A DNA stretch of 64,000 nucleotides from Rhodohalobacter barkolensis (GTDB lineage: Bacteria > Bacteroidota > Rhodothermia > Balneolales > Balneolaceae), in contig NZ_PISP01000001.1 of the NCBI RefSeq assembly GCF_002834295.1, positions 434,001-498,000 of the forward strand, read 5' to 3'. The stretch's first letter is position 1. Every line of letters begins with the position of its first letter. The notes beneath the pieces are model-generated. The model had not been told where the DNA came from. It saw only the letters and a program-made list of their open reading frames with translations, and searched no databases. Of this stretch, positions 46,244 through 54,489 are shown one piece after another. A program made the translations under genes and the position numbers.

Positions 46244-47398
46244 ATGACAGAATCGGGACGTGAAATCCATACTTATTTTTTGGAGCATAAAGCTGATTTT
46301 ATCGAACTGCTGCGCTCACTTGTAGAGCAGGAAACTCCCTCCGATGATCCTTCCTCTTTTAAAAAAGTCTTCAGCATTCTTCGCAAAAGCTTTGAAGATT
46401 TGGATTACAACGTTGAACACAGGCCGGGTAAAACTACGGCGGGCGAGCTTGTTTGCAAACCGGAAGATTTTGATCCTGATGCCCCAAGCCAGCTTTTGGT
46501 CGGACATATTGATACGGTTTGGGATACCGGGACGCTCAACGAGATGCCTTTCTCTATTGAAGATAATATCGGAAAAGGGCCGGGTATCTTTGACATGAAA
46601 GCGGGTGTTTGCATGATGATTTTTGCAATGAAGGCAATCAGAGAGTTGGGCAGGTCTCCGGATGTACAGCCTGTATTTATCATCAGTTCGGATGAGGAGA
46701 TAGGCAGTTTTGAGTCGAAAGATATAATTGTTGAGGAAGCTAAACAGGCTGAACGAACATTTATTCTCGAACCTGCGCTTGGAAGAGAGGGGAAGATCAA
46801 AACAGAGCGAAAAGGAATCGGCCTTTATGAGATCGATATAAAAGGGACTCCATCCCATGCAGGTCTTGACCCGGAAAAAGGTTCAAGTGCAATTCTGGCT
46901 CTCTCAAATATCGTACAGCAGTTAATTGAACTTAATGATCCCCTGAATGGCATTAATGTTAACATTGGAAAAATAGAGGGGGGAGAACGTGCAAACGTTA
47001 TTGCTGCTAAAAGTAAAGCCATAGTGGATTTGCGGGTTCCTACAAAAGAGGACGGGGAACGGATCAATAAGCAAATTTATGATCTCAAATCTGAGGAAAA
47101 AGGGATTGAGGTTAAAATATCAGGAGGAATCAGGCGTCTGCCGCTGGAAAAAAAGGAAGCTAACCAACGTTTGTGGGAGATAACCCAATCTTTGGGCAGG
47201 GAGCTGGATATGGAACTGGAGGAGACTGCAACGGGAGGCGTATCGGATGGAAACTTTACAAATCTATACTCTCCGACTATAGATGGCCTCGGTGCCGTGG
47301 GTGAAGGGGCACACGCCTATCATGAAAAAATATTTGTGGAGGAAACGCTTAAACGCGCCGAACTGCTGACTCTTTTATTGCTACATCCCTCACTGTGA
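46244..47398 (+). CDS. M20-family metallopeptidase (carboxypeptidase G2-like)
   Basis: A 384-residue zinc peptidase of the M20A group. Metal ligands and neighbours: LLVGHIDTVW, GPGIFDMKAG, SSDEEIGS, a Glu in LEPAL and the C-terminal GAHAYHEK; the dimerisation domain (about 195-300, starting GTPSHAGLDPEKG) is present. It releases C-terminal amino acids or deacylates N-acyl amino acids. No signal peptide. Last gene of the putative four-gene operon. Confidence 0.9.
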   Translation: MTESGREIHTYFLEHKADFIELLRSLVEQETPSDDPSSFKKVFSILRKSFEDLDYNVEHRPGKTTAGELVCKPEDFDPDAPSQLLVGHIDTVWDTGTLNEMPFSIEDNIGKGPGIFDMKAGVCMMIFAMKAIRELGRSPDVQPVFIISSDEEIGSFESKDIIVEEAKQAERTFILEPALGREGKIKTERKGIGLYEIDIKGTPSHAGLDPEKGSSAILALSNIVQQLIELNDPLNGINVNIGKIEGGERANVIAAKSKAIVDLRVPTKEDGERINKQIYDLKSEEKGIEVKISGGIRRLPLEKKEANQRLWEITQSLGRELDMELEETATGGVSDGNFTNLYSPTIDGLGAVGEGAHAYHEKIFVEETLKRAELLTLLLLHPSL

Positions 47399-47712
47399 CG
47401 TTATAATTATCGTCATTTCGATCCCGCCTGCATCAAGACTTCGGAGGGCAGGCGCAGTAAACGAACGCAAGTGAGTGCACGCAGTCGCTCATCTTTTGCA
47501 CACGAAGCAAAAACTCTACATTTCACTCAAGTAGACTAACTTGAATTCTATTACTTAGACGTGCCTCTGATCTTCCGACTGTTGCTAAAGTCTATGTATG
47601 ATCTGTCTACTAATCAGCCAAATAAACATGTGAACCCTCTAAAAGCTGCTGAGGCACAATCCAGGCGTTCACTTTGAAACAAGTGAACGCACAAAACTTC
47701 CAGTAGACACAG
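47399..47712. other. 314-bp convergent intergenic region with hairpins
   Basis: No gene is supported. It contains an inverted repeat GCCTGC...GGCAGGC at about 47426-47453 within a CGTCATTTCGA-type intergenic repeat, and a perfect 10-bp hairpin GCGTTCACTT-TGAAAC-AAGTGAACGC (47665-47690) lying 22 bp beyond the stop of the minus-strand gene. The latter could act as a bidirectional transcript end although no T-run follows. Confidence 0.4.
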
Positions 47713-48537
47713 TTAATCTTTATAAGTCAGCACGCGTCCCCAAAGGCTCTTGGTTCCCCAGATGCCGCGCCGCAGGGTTTCGAGCTGTACGATCTGGCTG
47801 TTATCAACAAAGAGGTTTACTTCCGGTCCGTAATTTTTGATGTACCAGGCAAAGACTTCCGGATCGGCAGCTTCGAACATCAGCTTTTCCAAGCCAATTT
47901 CGTTGATAAACTCAGCGGGTACATCCGTTCTCCACGGGTCGGCATTTTCGGTGATTCCTTCCGACTCAATCATAATCATATATGCGCCTGCATCAACAAA
48001 ACGCTTCGCCTGTTTTACGGCGTAGCCGGTATCCAGCGTTCCTTCACTCTCCAGCTCGCCTTTGGCTGTATCGCCACCGGCACCAAACTGTATTCCGATT
48101 TCAGGCTTGGCCTTCAGTCCGGCTTGCTGAACTTTCTCAATCAATCGCAGCCAGTCGTCGGTGGGCAGGGTGATGAAACCTGCGGAGATTTCAATAATAT
48201 CGAAGCCGTAATCCTTGCAGGTTTCAATGTACTTATCAACTGAATCCTTGCCCTGGGTTAGCACATACTCTATAAACCCGCCGGTGGATACCAGTGAGTC
48301 ATACTCGTGGGCGATGTCAATGAGTTCGGTAACGGCTTCTCTGGGCATGATGGAAAATGAGCCGCCGGAAAACTTCAGGGAATCGACATGCTCGCCCATC
48401 GTCTCCATAATATCCTGTAAATATCGTTTGCCCATTACATCATAGTAGGGGCCGCGTATCTCGGTAACGCCTTTCGTTCTCGGTTTGGATTCCCGTTCAT
48501 TTTTATTCAGAAAATCGAATGTCTTTTCGTTAGCCAT
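47713..48537 (-). CDS. comA: Phosphosulfolactate synthase (ComA/HSA32 family)
   Basis: A 274-residue TIM-barrel protein. ComA adds sulfite to phosphoenolpyruvate to give phosphosulfolactate, first step of one route to coenzyme M and sulfolactate. Family segments seen: DSLKFSGGSFSIMP, LVSTGGFIEYVLTQGKD, DYGFDIIEISAGFITLP, PEIGIQFGAGGD and FVDNSQIVQLETLRRGIWG. The more distant plant HSA32 proteins share the fold, so true sulfite addition is not proven. It is 41 bp downstream of the MmgE/PrpD gene and likely co-transcribed. Confidence 0.8.
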   Translation of the reverse strand: MANEKTFDFLNKNERESKPRTKGVTEIRGPYYDVMGKRYLQDIMETMGEHVDSLKFSGGSFSIMPREAVTELIDIAHEYDSLVSTGGFIEYVLTQGKDSVDKYIETCKDYGFDIIEISAGFITLPTDDWLRLIEKVQQAGLKAKPEIGIQFGAGGDTAKGELESEGTLDTGYAVKQAKRFVDAGAYMIMIESEGITENADPWRTDVPAEFINEIGLEKLMFEAADPEVFAWYIKNYGPEVNLFVDNSQIVQLETLRRGIWGTKSLWGRVLTYKD

Positions 48538-48578
48538 GATTCTGGAATTTTGATTTAGTAATTTTATGAGTTCCTAAT

Positions 48579-49946
48579 TCAGGACGATCGTTCAACTTTT
48601 GCCAGCAGCTCTGTCAGCTGGTCTACAGATCGTTCTTCAAAGTTTTGGACTGTGTTGATGATTTCCTCTCGTAAATCGGCCGTGGTAAACGGATCAGCCA
48701 GCTTTTCAAATTTCTGGATGATGGTTTCCCAGCTCATGGGACGCGTATGGAAACCTTCATAGTCTCTCTTTACAATTTGATGGCTGTTTCCGTCCTTTAG
48801 ATGTACCGTCAGCTTAACGGGCATTTCATCAGGGAAACGGCCGCTGTACTCCTGATTCGGGGCTACCTTCACTTTCTGCAGCAGCGACTGAATGTCATCG
48901 GCTTCAATGCGCTCCCGTTTATACTGTTCAGGCATCACGGGGCCGTCGAGCAGCGCCGCAGAAACCATATACTGCAGGCTGTGGTCGGCCTCCTCCTTGG
49001 TGCGGACAATCGTCTTGTCGCCCTCCTCACCGCCGCCGATGATGTGATAGGCCACATCAAAGATTTCTATTTCAACTTTATCCACCTCTTCCGCTGTAAA
49101 CCCGTGCTCTTCCTTCAGTTCAATGATCCCTTCAAGAGACGATTGGGAATGGATTTCCGCATTATATTTTTTGATGATGGTATTTGTGACTCGTTCTAGG
49201 TTTTCGGATTCCCAATCAATCGAGAACTCTCCGGCGATGGAATCCATGAATCCCTTATTCCCTTCAAATACGGCCGGCGGACCCGTTATTCCATATTTAG
49301 CCAGAAATGCCGCATGCGTTCCGCCGAAAGCGGTGTGCGGGTAGGCCAGACCTTTCCAGTTTGAAAGAGCGCCCGTCCGTGTTACCCGAAGGGCATTCAG
49401 TGCAGTGCCGGCTATGGCAATGGCGTTGGCGGTTTTCTCTTCATCCAAATCCAATGCCTTCGAAACGCCTGCGGCCACGGCATATGATCCCTGTGTGGTG
49501 TGGTCAAATCCTTTATCCCGCACGGGTGCTTCGTCACTCAGGCGGCACTGCACCTGGTAGGCGACGGCCAATGCGGTCAAAAAATCCTTGCCGCCTAAGC
49601 CCGTCATTTCACCCGCGGCGAGGATAGCACCAATATTGTCGCTTGGGTGACAGGTCTCGCCTTTAGCAAGGTAGCTGTCGTTAAAATCGAGGTAGCGGAC
49701 CAGGCCGCTGTTGTAGAGAGCTGCGCGATCGGGGGTTGTTCTGCCACCGCCGATCAGCGTACTTATCTCCGAGCCGCCAAAGTCGTCAATCATACTGCGA
49801 ATGGCTTGTACCGGCTCGCCTTCAATGGCGCCGATGGCAGTTCCTATAGAATCGAGCAGTCGTATTTTAAGTTGTTTAACGGCTTCTTCAGATAGATCAC
49901 CGTACGATGCTTTTTTGATAAATGATGACAATTCGTGAACAATCAT
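48579..49946 (-). CDS. MmgE/PrpD-family dehydratase or decarboxylase
   Basis: A 455-residue member of the MmgE/PrpD family (2-methylcitrate dehydratase, cis-aconitate decarboxylase). Signs are LLDSIGTAIGA, LVRYLDFNDSYLAKGETCHPSDN, and FDHTTQGSYAVAAGVSKALD (full-length alpha-helical domain), then lid-domain segments. No prpB/prpC or other methylcitrate-cycle genes are adjacent, so a propionate role is not supported by context; the partner gene is comA-like. First gene of the pair. Confidence 0.82.
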   Translation of the reverse strand: MIVHELSSFIKKASYGDLSEEAVKQLKIRLLDSIGTAIGAIEGEPVQAIRSMIDDFGGSEISTLIGGGRTTPDRAALYNSGLVRYLDFNDSYLAKGETCHPSDNIGAILAAGEMTGLGGKDFLTALAVAYQVQCRLSDEAPVRDKGFDHTTQGSYAVAAGVSKALDLDEEKTANAIAIAGTALNALRVTRTGALSNWKGLAYPHTAFGGTHAAFLAKYGITGPPAVFEGNKGFMDSIAGEFSIDWESENLERVTNTIIKKYNAEIHSQSSLEGIIELKEEHGFTAEEVDKVEIEIFDVAYHIIGGGEEGDKTIVRTKEEADHSLQYMVSAALLDGPVMPEQYKRERIEADDIQSLLQKVKVAPNQEYSGRFPDEMPVKLTVHLKDGNSHQIVKRDYEGFHTRPMSWETIIQKFEKLADPFTTADLREEIINTVQNFEERSVDQLTELLAKVERSS

Positions 49947-50269
49947 ATCTCTCCGTATTCATTGAATGATCAGCATCAAAGACTTTGGGTTGCCACTGAT
50001 CCTTAATTTGGACAATTTTATCTACTATTCTATTAAATTAACAACTGAGAACTTTTCAGCGTTCAAAGATTGCCGGAAAAGCATCGGTCATAATTTTGCA
50101 TGACGGATGAGTGAAGTTTCCCCAATAGGGCATCCCCGAACTCTCCGATATCTCTCTTTGCAGGGGAGGAGCTAGTTCACCTCAACAAGCCATTCCGAAA
50201 GGCAGGCCCGAACGGAACCAGGGTAGGGCAAAAGGCCACCGGTTAAGTCATTTTTCTACTACTGACGGA

Positions 50270-50392
50270 CACTGATCTGAGAAGACCTTTTCTGTAAACT
50301 CATGAATAACAGTCTTTAATTGCAAATGACAGTATAAACAGATATTCTGAGGCAGGCAGGGGTTGGTTCTGTCTTAGAACTGTATGTTAGGT
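50270..50392. repeat. Dispersed accessory-gene repeat, copy D
   Basis: Contains AACAGTCTTTAATTGCAAAT, GACAGTATAAACAGATATTCTG, GGCAGGCAGG and TTCTGTC, as in the other copies, and ends with GTTAGGT (50386-50392), 22 bp before the DUF2971 gene. The preceding part of this 468-bp gap holds the promoter of the MmgE/PrpD gene and otherwise nothing I recognise. Confidence 0.6.
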
Positions 50393-50414
50393 GTAATTCG
50401 GAAATAAAATTGCA

Positions 50415-50987
50415 ATGCTTTATAAGTATCGATCCATTGAACAATTCAAATTTTTTGTTGACATCTTAGTGAGGAAAAAACTATATGCGGCACGATATTT
50501 TGAACTAAATGATCCAATGGAAGGACAATACTTATATACTGGCAGTTCTGATGGGGTAAACAAAGATATTCAGCAAATACTTAATAATAAAAAGGACAGA
50601 ATTAGAATTTGCTCTCTATCAAATAACTATCAAAGTCCAGTGATGTGGTCACATTATGCGAATGGACACAGAGGAGTTGTACTTGGTGTAGAAATTGATC
50701 CTAATAAGTATAATGTTCGATCTATTTTTTATGACGGTCCGATGAAAATTAATCTAAATAGCCTTAATACAAATTCAGCAATTGACATTTTAACAACCAA
50801 ATTACAAGCCTGGAAATATGAGGAAGAAGAGAGGGTTTTTACAATTGACGGCAGTCAATTTGTAGATATAGATTTAAAGAAAATCATATTTGGCTCTCGA
50901 ATGAATACAAGAGATAAAGGCTTAATTATGGATTTAGTTGAATCAATTTGTCCAGAAGTTATTGTTGAAGATTCACATATAAGTTAA
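50415..50987 (+). CDS. DUF2971 domain protein
   Basis: A 190-residue protein of the DUF2971 family. Typical features are LYKYRSIEQ at the start, FELNDPMEG, ICSLSNNYQSPVMWSHYANGHRGVVLG in the middle, and WKYEEEERVF near the end. Function unknown; such genes are common in islands, defence neighbourhoods and integron cassettes. AT-rich compared with neighbours. A dispersed repeat precedes it and a strongly palindromic spacer follows. Confidence 0.85.
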   Translation: MLYKYRSIEQFKFFVDILVRKKLYAARYFELNDPMEGQYLYTGSSDGVNKDIQQILNNKKDRIRICSLSNNYQSPVMWSHYANGHRGVVLGVEIDPNKYNVRSIFYDGPMKINLNSLNTNSAIDILTTKLQAWKYEEEERVFTIDGSQFVDIDLKKIIFGSRMNTRDKGLIMDLVESICPEVIVEDSHIS

Positions 50988-51111
50988 ACCTAAAAACCGC
51001 ATTAACGGCGGACGAAGCCACGGCTTCGGTTAAATTTCTTGTCAATGATTTTTTAAATGGCTAGCCTTAAAAATCATGATACCTGCACCGGTTATGCGGT
51101 AGGTCGTTAAC
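50983..51111. repeat. Palindromic attC-like spacer 1
   Basis: Starts over the DUF2971 stop codon. Nested inverted repeats: GTTAAACC / GGTCGTTAAC (outer), ACCGCATTAACGG / CCGGTTATGCGGT (11 of 13 match), CGAAGCC-AC-GGCTTCG, and ATGATTTTTTAA / TTAAAAATCAT. The folded layout resembles an integron attC site, but the 5' RYYYAAC and 3' GTTRRRY boxes are imperfect. Confidence 0.35.
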
Positions 51112-51138
51112 TAACACTCTGCCATCCAACCAAATAAA

Positions 51139-52053
51139 ATGAATAGACTCAAATATCTACACTGCATAACCCTGGTATCAATTTTAATGTGGGGATGCGG
51201 CACACAGGATCAGCAGGAGTACAGGGCGGAAATAACCGCATACGACTATGCATTCCAGGCACCGGATGAACTGCCCTCGGGGTGGATTACATTTGTTTTA
51301 AACAATCAGCAAGCGCATGAAATACATGAGTTAAGTTTTGCCCGTATTCCGGAAGGCGTCACATACCCTGAATATTTGGATGAATATGTGGGAGCTTGGG
51401 GAGTTTTACTGGAAGAATTTCAGAACGGTGAGGTGGAACGGTCCGGTATTTCGGCTCGCGTAAATGAACTGCTGCCCGAGTGGGCCGATGGCGTAGAGTA
51501 TGTGAACGCCAGGGGGCTGGTTTCTCCGGGAAGGTCAGCCGAAAAAACGGTGTACCTGGCCCCGGGACTTTATTCAGTAGATTGCTGGGTCAAAACGGAG
51601 GAAGGGATCATTCATTTAACCGCCGGCATGACCCGGCCGCTTACCATCACGGAGGAATCCGCAAACAGCCCTGAACCTTCGTTTGATAACAGTATCACAC
51701 TGCAGGAAAATGAAATCGATGTTGATTGGAATGCTGAAACCGGTTTCCACTCTTTTGCCGTATGGATGGATGCAGACTCTGAGGGAAATCCGGCTCATAA
51801 TAACATTCATCTGATCAAGCTGGAGGAAGACACCGACCTGGATGAAGTAAACATCTGGATGGATTGGTACAGAGTTGGAGGACTCAGGGCACCCGCACCT
51901 GCCGATTTCCTTGGAGGTGTGAGCACCTATGACGCTGTTCCCGGTGAAAGTGCCACTTACTTTTCCTTGGAAATTGATGAACCCGGAGAGTATGCCTGGA
52001 TCGTTCAGGTGCCTGAAGGGGAGCAGTTGTGGAAGACGTTCAGTGTCCAATAA
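51139..52053 (+). CDS. Cupredoxin-like lipoprotein
   Basis: A 304-residue lipoprotein (lipobox WGCG, Cys20). It consists of two beta-sandwich halves (about 30-165 and 180-304), each with the end pattern of cupredoxin-like domains: APGLYSVDCWV in the first and PGEYAWIVQVPEGE in the second. Copper ligands are not complete (a Cys occurs only in the first half), so a blue-copper role is doubtful. Exposed periplasmic or surface location expected. Function unknown. A palindromic element overlaps its stop codon. Confidence 0.65.
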   Translation: MNRLKYLHCITLVSILMWGCGTQDQQEYRAEITAYDYAFQAPDELPSGWITFVLNNQQAHEIHELSFARIPEGVTYPEYLDEYVGAWGVLLEEFQNGEVERSGISARVNELLPEWADGVEYVNARGLVSPGRSAEKTVYLAPGLYSVDCWVKTEEGIIHLTAGMTRPLTITEESANSPEPSFDNSITLQENEIDVDWNAETGFHSFAVWMDADSEGNPAHNNIHLIKLEEDTDLDEVNIWMDWYRVGGLRAPAPADFLGGVSTYDAVPGESATYFSLEIDEPGEYAWIVQVPEGEQLWKTFSVQ

Positions 52054-52201
52054 GAGGGCATTTCAAAACCGTTCTTTTGTCCAATTTCGGCGTTATTGTG
52101 AAATCGAAATCCTCACGTATAGTAAATACGATCCGGTTCCTCCGCCAACAGGCGGATGGCCTTGAACTATGACAAAATCCCTGGTTTTGAAAAAGCCCTC
52201 T
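52053..52201. repeat. 149-bp element with 18-19 bp terminal inverted repeats
   Basis: Left end AGAGGGCATTTCAAAACC (52053-52070) matches the reverse complement of right end GGTTTTGAAAAAGCCCTCT (52183-52201); a further inner pair is TTTTGTC / GACAAAA. It begins on the last base of the lipoprotein stop codon. It encodes nothing and looks like a MITE or a long folded transcript end. The rest of the 376-bp gap is the promoter region of the toxin-antitoxin pair. Confidence 0.65.
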
Positions 52202-52391
52202 AAAAAATGGGCTGAATCTTTTTGATTTGGTGGTTTTATTGTGGTCTGTGAATTTGTAGCGGTTCACAATGGTTTTGTGGGTTCCTCTTACCGCAACGAG
52301 GTTGAGCCATCGGTTATATTGCTGATCGTTACGTACCCTTCATCAATACTTCTCGTTTATTCATTTCATTATCTCATTGCGTATTAATTTT

Positions 52392-52406
52392 GTACTTTAT
52401 AAATAC
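52392..52406. promoter_or_regulatory. Candidate antitoxin autoregulatory operator
   Basis: GTACTTTATAAATAC is a near-perfect palindrome 24 bp upstream of the antitoxin start. YefM/Phd antitoxins bind palindromes of this type in their own promoter; no binding has been shown here. Confidence 0.4.
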
Positions 52407-52429
52407 GTTTAAAGAAACCACCGACTATT

Positions 52430-52732
52430 ATGGCAACAGCACGAATTGAAATAGACCAGGATATCCAGCCGCTATCTGAATTTCGAAAGCATGCAGCAGA
52501 TTTCATCGATCGTATCAAAAAGCAAAAAAGATCCATTGTTTTGACACAGCATGGAAAAAGTGCAGCTGTTTTAGTTGATGTATCAGAGTATCAACGAATG
52601 GTTGATAAAATCGATTTAATGGAAGAGTTGATCGAAGCAGAACGACAAATTGCAAGAGGTGAAGTCGTCTCCCACGAAGAGGCAAAAAACAGATTAAAGA
52701 AAACCTTGACAAGTGGAGATAGTCTGGACTAA
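52430..52732 (+). CDS. Phd/YefM-family antitoxin
   Basis: A 100-residue antitoxin. The N-terminal DNA-binding and dimerisation fold is recognisable from IQPLSEFRKHAADFIDRIK, SIVLTQHGKSAAVLVDVSEYQ; the C-terminal acidic/helical tail (EEAKNRLKKTL) should bind the toxin. Overlaps the toxin gene by 20 bp. Confidence 0.88.
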   Translation: MATARIEIDQDIQPLSEFRKHAADFIDRIKKQKRSIVLTQHGKSAAVLVDVSEYQRMVDKIDLMEELIEAERQIARGEVVSHEEAKNRLKKTLTSGDSLD

Positions 52733-53018
52733 TCAGGCACTACGAAAACTCAACAAGTTTGTTGATTACATCGCTCAGGGTGATCTTGTTACTGCGGAAA
52801 AGTGGGCGTTAAAGCTTATTGAGAAAACCGATCAGCTCATTGAACAACCGGAATCAGGCCGGGTAGTGCCTGAGTATGATGAGCCAAATTTGAGAGAGTT
52901 AATATTTGGATACTATCGGGTAATTTACCGAATACGTAAAGAAGAGAATAAAATCTATATTCAAACTGTGTGGCATGCTAGACAAAATCCTACTCAATCG
53001 AGTGCGGGGTTGCGTTAA
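52713..53018 (+). CDS. RelE/ParE-family toxin
   Basis: A 101-residue toxin starting at GTG inside the antitoxin gene. ParE/RelE fold segments: IVWTNQALRKLNKFVDYIA, QLIEQPESGRVVPEYDEPNLRELIFGYYRVIYRI and IYIQTVWHARQ. The REL-YRVIYR pattern fits ParE-type gyrase poisons better than ribosome-dependent RelE, but the target is not decidable by eye. Its stop codon lies at the start of a palindromic spacer. Confidence 0.88.
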   Translation: MEIVWTNQALRKLNKFVDYIAQGDLVTAEKWALKLIEKTDQLIEQPESGRVVPEYDEPNLRELIFGYYRVIYRIRKEENKIYIQTVWHARQNPTQSSAGLR

Positions 53019-53099
53019 CAAGTGCTTCCAGCCGACCGGTTTTAGTTTCTTGCCGCACAATAAATTTGATTGCCCGGCAGATACACCAGACTGTTAGGC
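53016..53099. repeat. attC-like spacer 2
   Basis: From the toxin stop (TTAACAAG) to a perfect GTTRRRY box GTTAGGC (53093-53099). Inner ACCGG and CCGG segments are roughly complementary. The 84-bp length, stop codon position and right box suit an integron-type recombination site; the left box is poor. Confidence 0.35.
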
Positions 53100-53122
53100 T
53101 TCCCTAACTCAATCAAGTTTAT

Positions 53123-53365
53123 ATGACAATTAAGCAAGCATTTGATAATAAAATATTCCTAACCGGTTTTATGTTGCTGGTTATAGGTTCAGGTCCACTT
53201 TTGGTCACTTTGTTAGCTGCTAAACTTGGTATAACAGCCGATCCTAACCCCAATCCTGTTTTCTTGGGAATGATGGCTATGTTTACTTTTTGGCCCGGTC
53301 TTTTATTAATGGGAATTGGCATGTATAGGGAAAAAATATCCTGTACTGAAAATAACCGGAGTTAA
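53123..53365 (+). CDS. Small membrane protein, two helices
   Basis: An 80-residue protein with two hydrophobic helices (about 10-33, FLTGFMLLVIGSGPLLVTLL, and 48-68, GMMAMFTFWPGLLLMGIGM) and a charged tail. No family recognised. It lies between two palindromic spacers, 104 bp after the toxin gene. Confidence 0.55.
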   Translation: MTIKQAFDNKIFLTGFMLLVIGSGPLLVTLLAAKLGITADPNPNPVFLGMMAMFTFWPGLLLMGIGMYREKISCTENNRS

Positions 53366-53445
53366 AATATCATCGTAATTCTAAATACGGACGGGATTTG
53401 CCATTCCCCTGCCTCTCTTTTATTTGTTAGTTAATCTTTCATGTG

Positions 53446-53486
53446 TAACGAATTCTGCATTCCGGTAATGCGCAATGCCGTTAAGT
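53446..53486. repeat. attC-like short palindrome 3
   Basis: TAACG and CGTTA enclose GCATT-CCGGT-AATGC, giving two stem boxes separated by 6- and 7-nt unpaired spacers, and the right end overlaps GTTAAGT, which fits GTTRRRY. The R-L-L-R layout resembles a minimal attC, but at about 40 bp it is shorter than usual sites. Confidence 0.3.
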
Positions 53487-53508
53487 TTCAATATTTAAAA
53501 AATACTAT

Positions 53509-54171
53509 ATGAATTACTCCAAGGTTAAGAAGATATTCCTTCGCGGCTTTATAGGCTTTCTTGTGTTAACTGCTCTCGTCGCAATTTTCGCTGTTTTCAG
53601 TGATTCGTTCGGAGAAACCCAAAAACGTATTCTGGCCACAACCTTCACCATTTCGATAGCCAGTATTTGCGCCATGGCTTGTGCAGCGTTCATTGAACGT
53701 CGAAGTCTGGTTTGGCTGGGAACGGCCGGTATAGCATGTTCCGCATTAGCAGGTGTGTTGCTGTTATCAGGTATTTGGAATTTATTTGTGAATGATTTTT
53801 CTTTTAAGATTACAGCAACATTCATTACGATATCTATAGCTTTTGCCCACGCATTTCTTCTTGCTCTACCGGAGCTTGACAAACGGCATAAATGGATTCA
53901 ACCGGCTACTGCTACAACAATCGGCCTGTTGGCTATTCTAATAATAGTGGTGATGTGGTTTGAAACCGAAAGTGCGATCTTTTTCCGATCCATTGCAGTG
54001 TTAGCCATTTTAACAGGATTAGAAACCTTAGTCATTCCAATCCTATTGAAATTGGGAGGGAAAGAAAAAGAGCAAGCTCAGGAACTCCACCTAACTCTGG
54101 TTGATGGGAAGTACTATACAAATGCAGCCGGGGATAAGTATGAAGTCAAAGCATTAAATTCTACTGAATAA
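53509..54171 (+). CDS. Membrane protein with about six helices
   Basis: A 220-residue protein with six hydrophobic segments between residues 8 and 185 and a hydrophilic C-terminal tail (LTLVDGKYYTNAAGDKYEVKA) likely in the cytoplasm. No family recognised with confidence. No operon partner. Confidence 0.6.
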   Translation: MNYSKVKKIFLRGFIGFLVLTALVAIFAVFSDSFGETQKRILATTFTISIASICAMACAAFIERRSLVWLGTAGIACSALAGVLLLSGIWNLFVNDFSFKITATFITISIAFAHAFLLALPELDKRHKWIQPATATTIGLLAILIIVVMWFETESAIFFRSIAVLAILTGLETLVIPILLKLGGKEKEQAQELHLTLVDGKYYTNAAGDKYEVKALNSTE

Positions 54172-54234
54172 TTACCTATATCCATGAGTTAGTTGATCTT
54201 TCATTTTAAAGCTAATTCGCCGGTCAGGCGCGGT

Positions 54235-54489
54235 TTAATCCTCTTTCGTGCAGTACTCTAAAATATCCAGTTGAGCCAGGCGGATGTTCGCAAACTGCTG
54301 ATAAAATGAGTAAGGGATTCCATCAGAGACTCTTCCAGGATCCTCAAAATTGATTTTCTTCAGTACGGTTTCGATCGGTGAAAACGCCTGACCGCCTCTA
54401 ATGTGGCTGACAAGCTGCTGTTTTAACCCGGTTTGATCACTCATATTGTGAATGTTTTTGTTGTCGATTGTCCTATCAATAAGAAACAT
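54235..54489 (-). pseudogene. N-terminal fragment of a DinB-family gene
   Basis: Encodes 84 residues: LKQQLVSHIRGGQAFSPIE, VSDGIPYSFYQQFANIRLAQ, LDILEYCTKED and stop. This is the first half of a DinB/DfsB-type four-helix protein up to the ILEF segment; the remaining helices are missing. It overlaps in content by about 11 residues with the C-terminal fragment at 39558-39840, so the two are not simply one split gene. No DinB C-terminal half follows. Confidence 0.6.

Noticed and set aside
48579-49946. Methylcitrate cycle locus
   Set aside because: Only a PrpD-family gene is present; no prpB, prpC or acnD is adjacent and the partner gene is comA-like.
50386-53486. A true integron
   Set aside because: No integrase gene or attI is present in the window and the attC boxes are imperfect, so only a cassette-like arrangement is reported.
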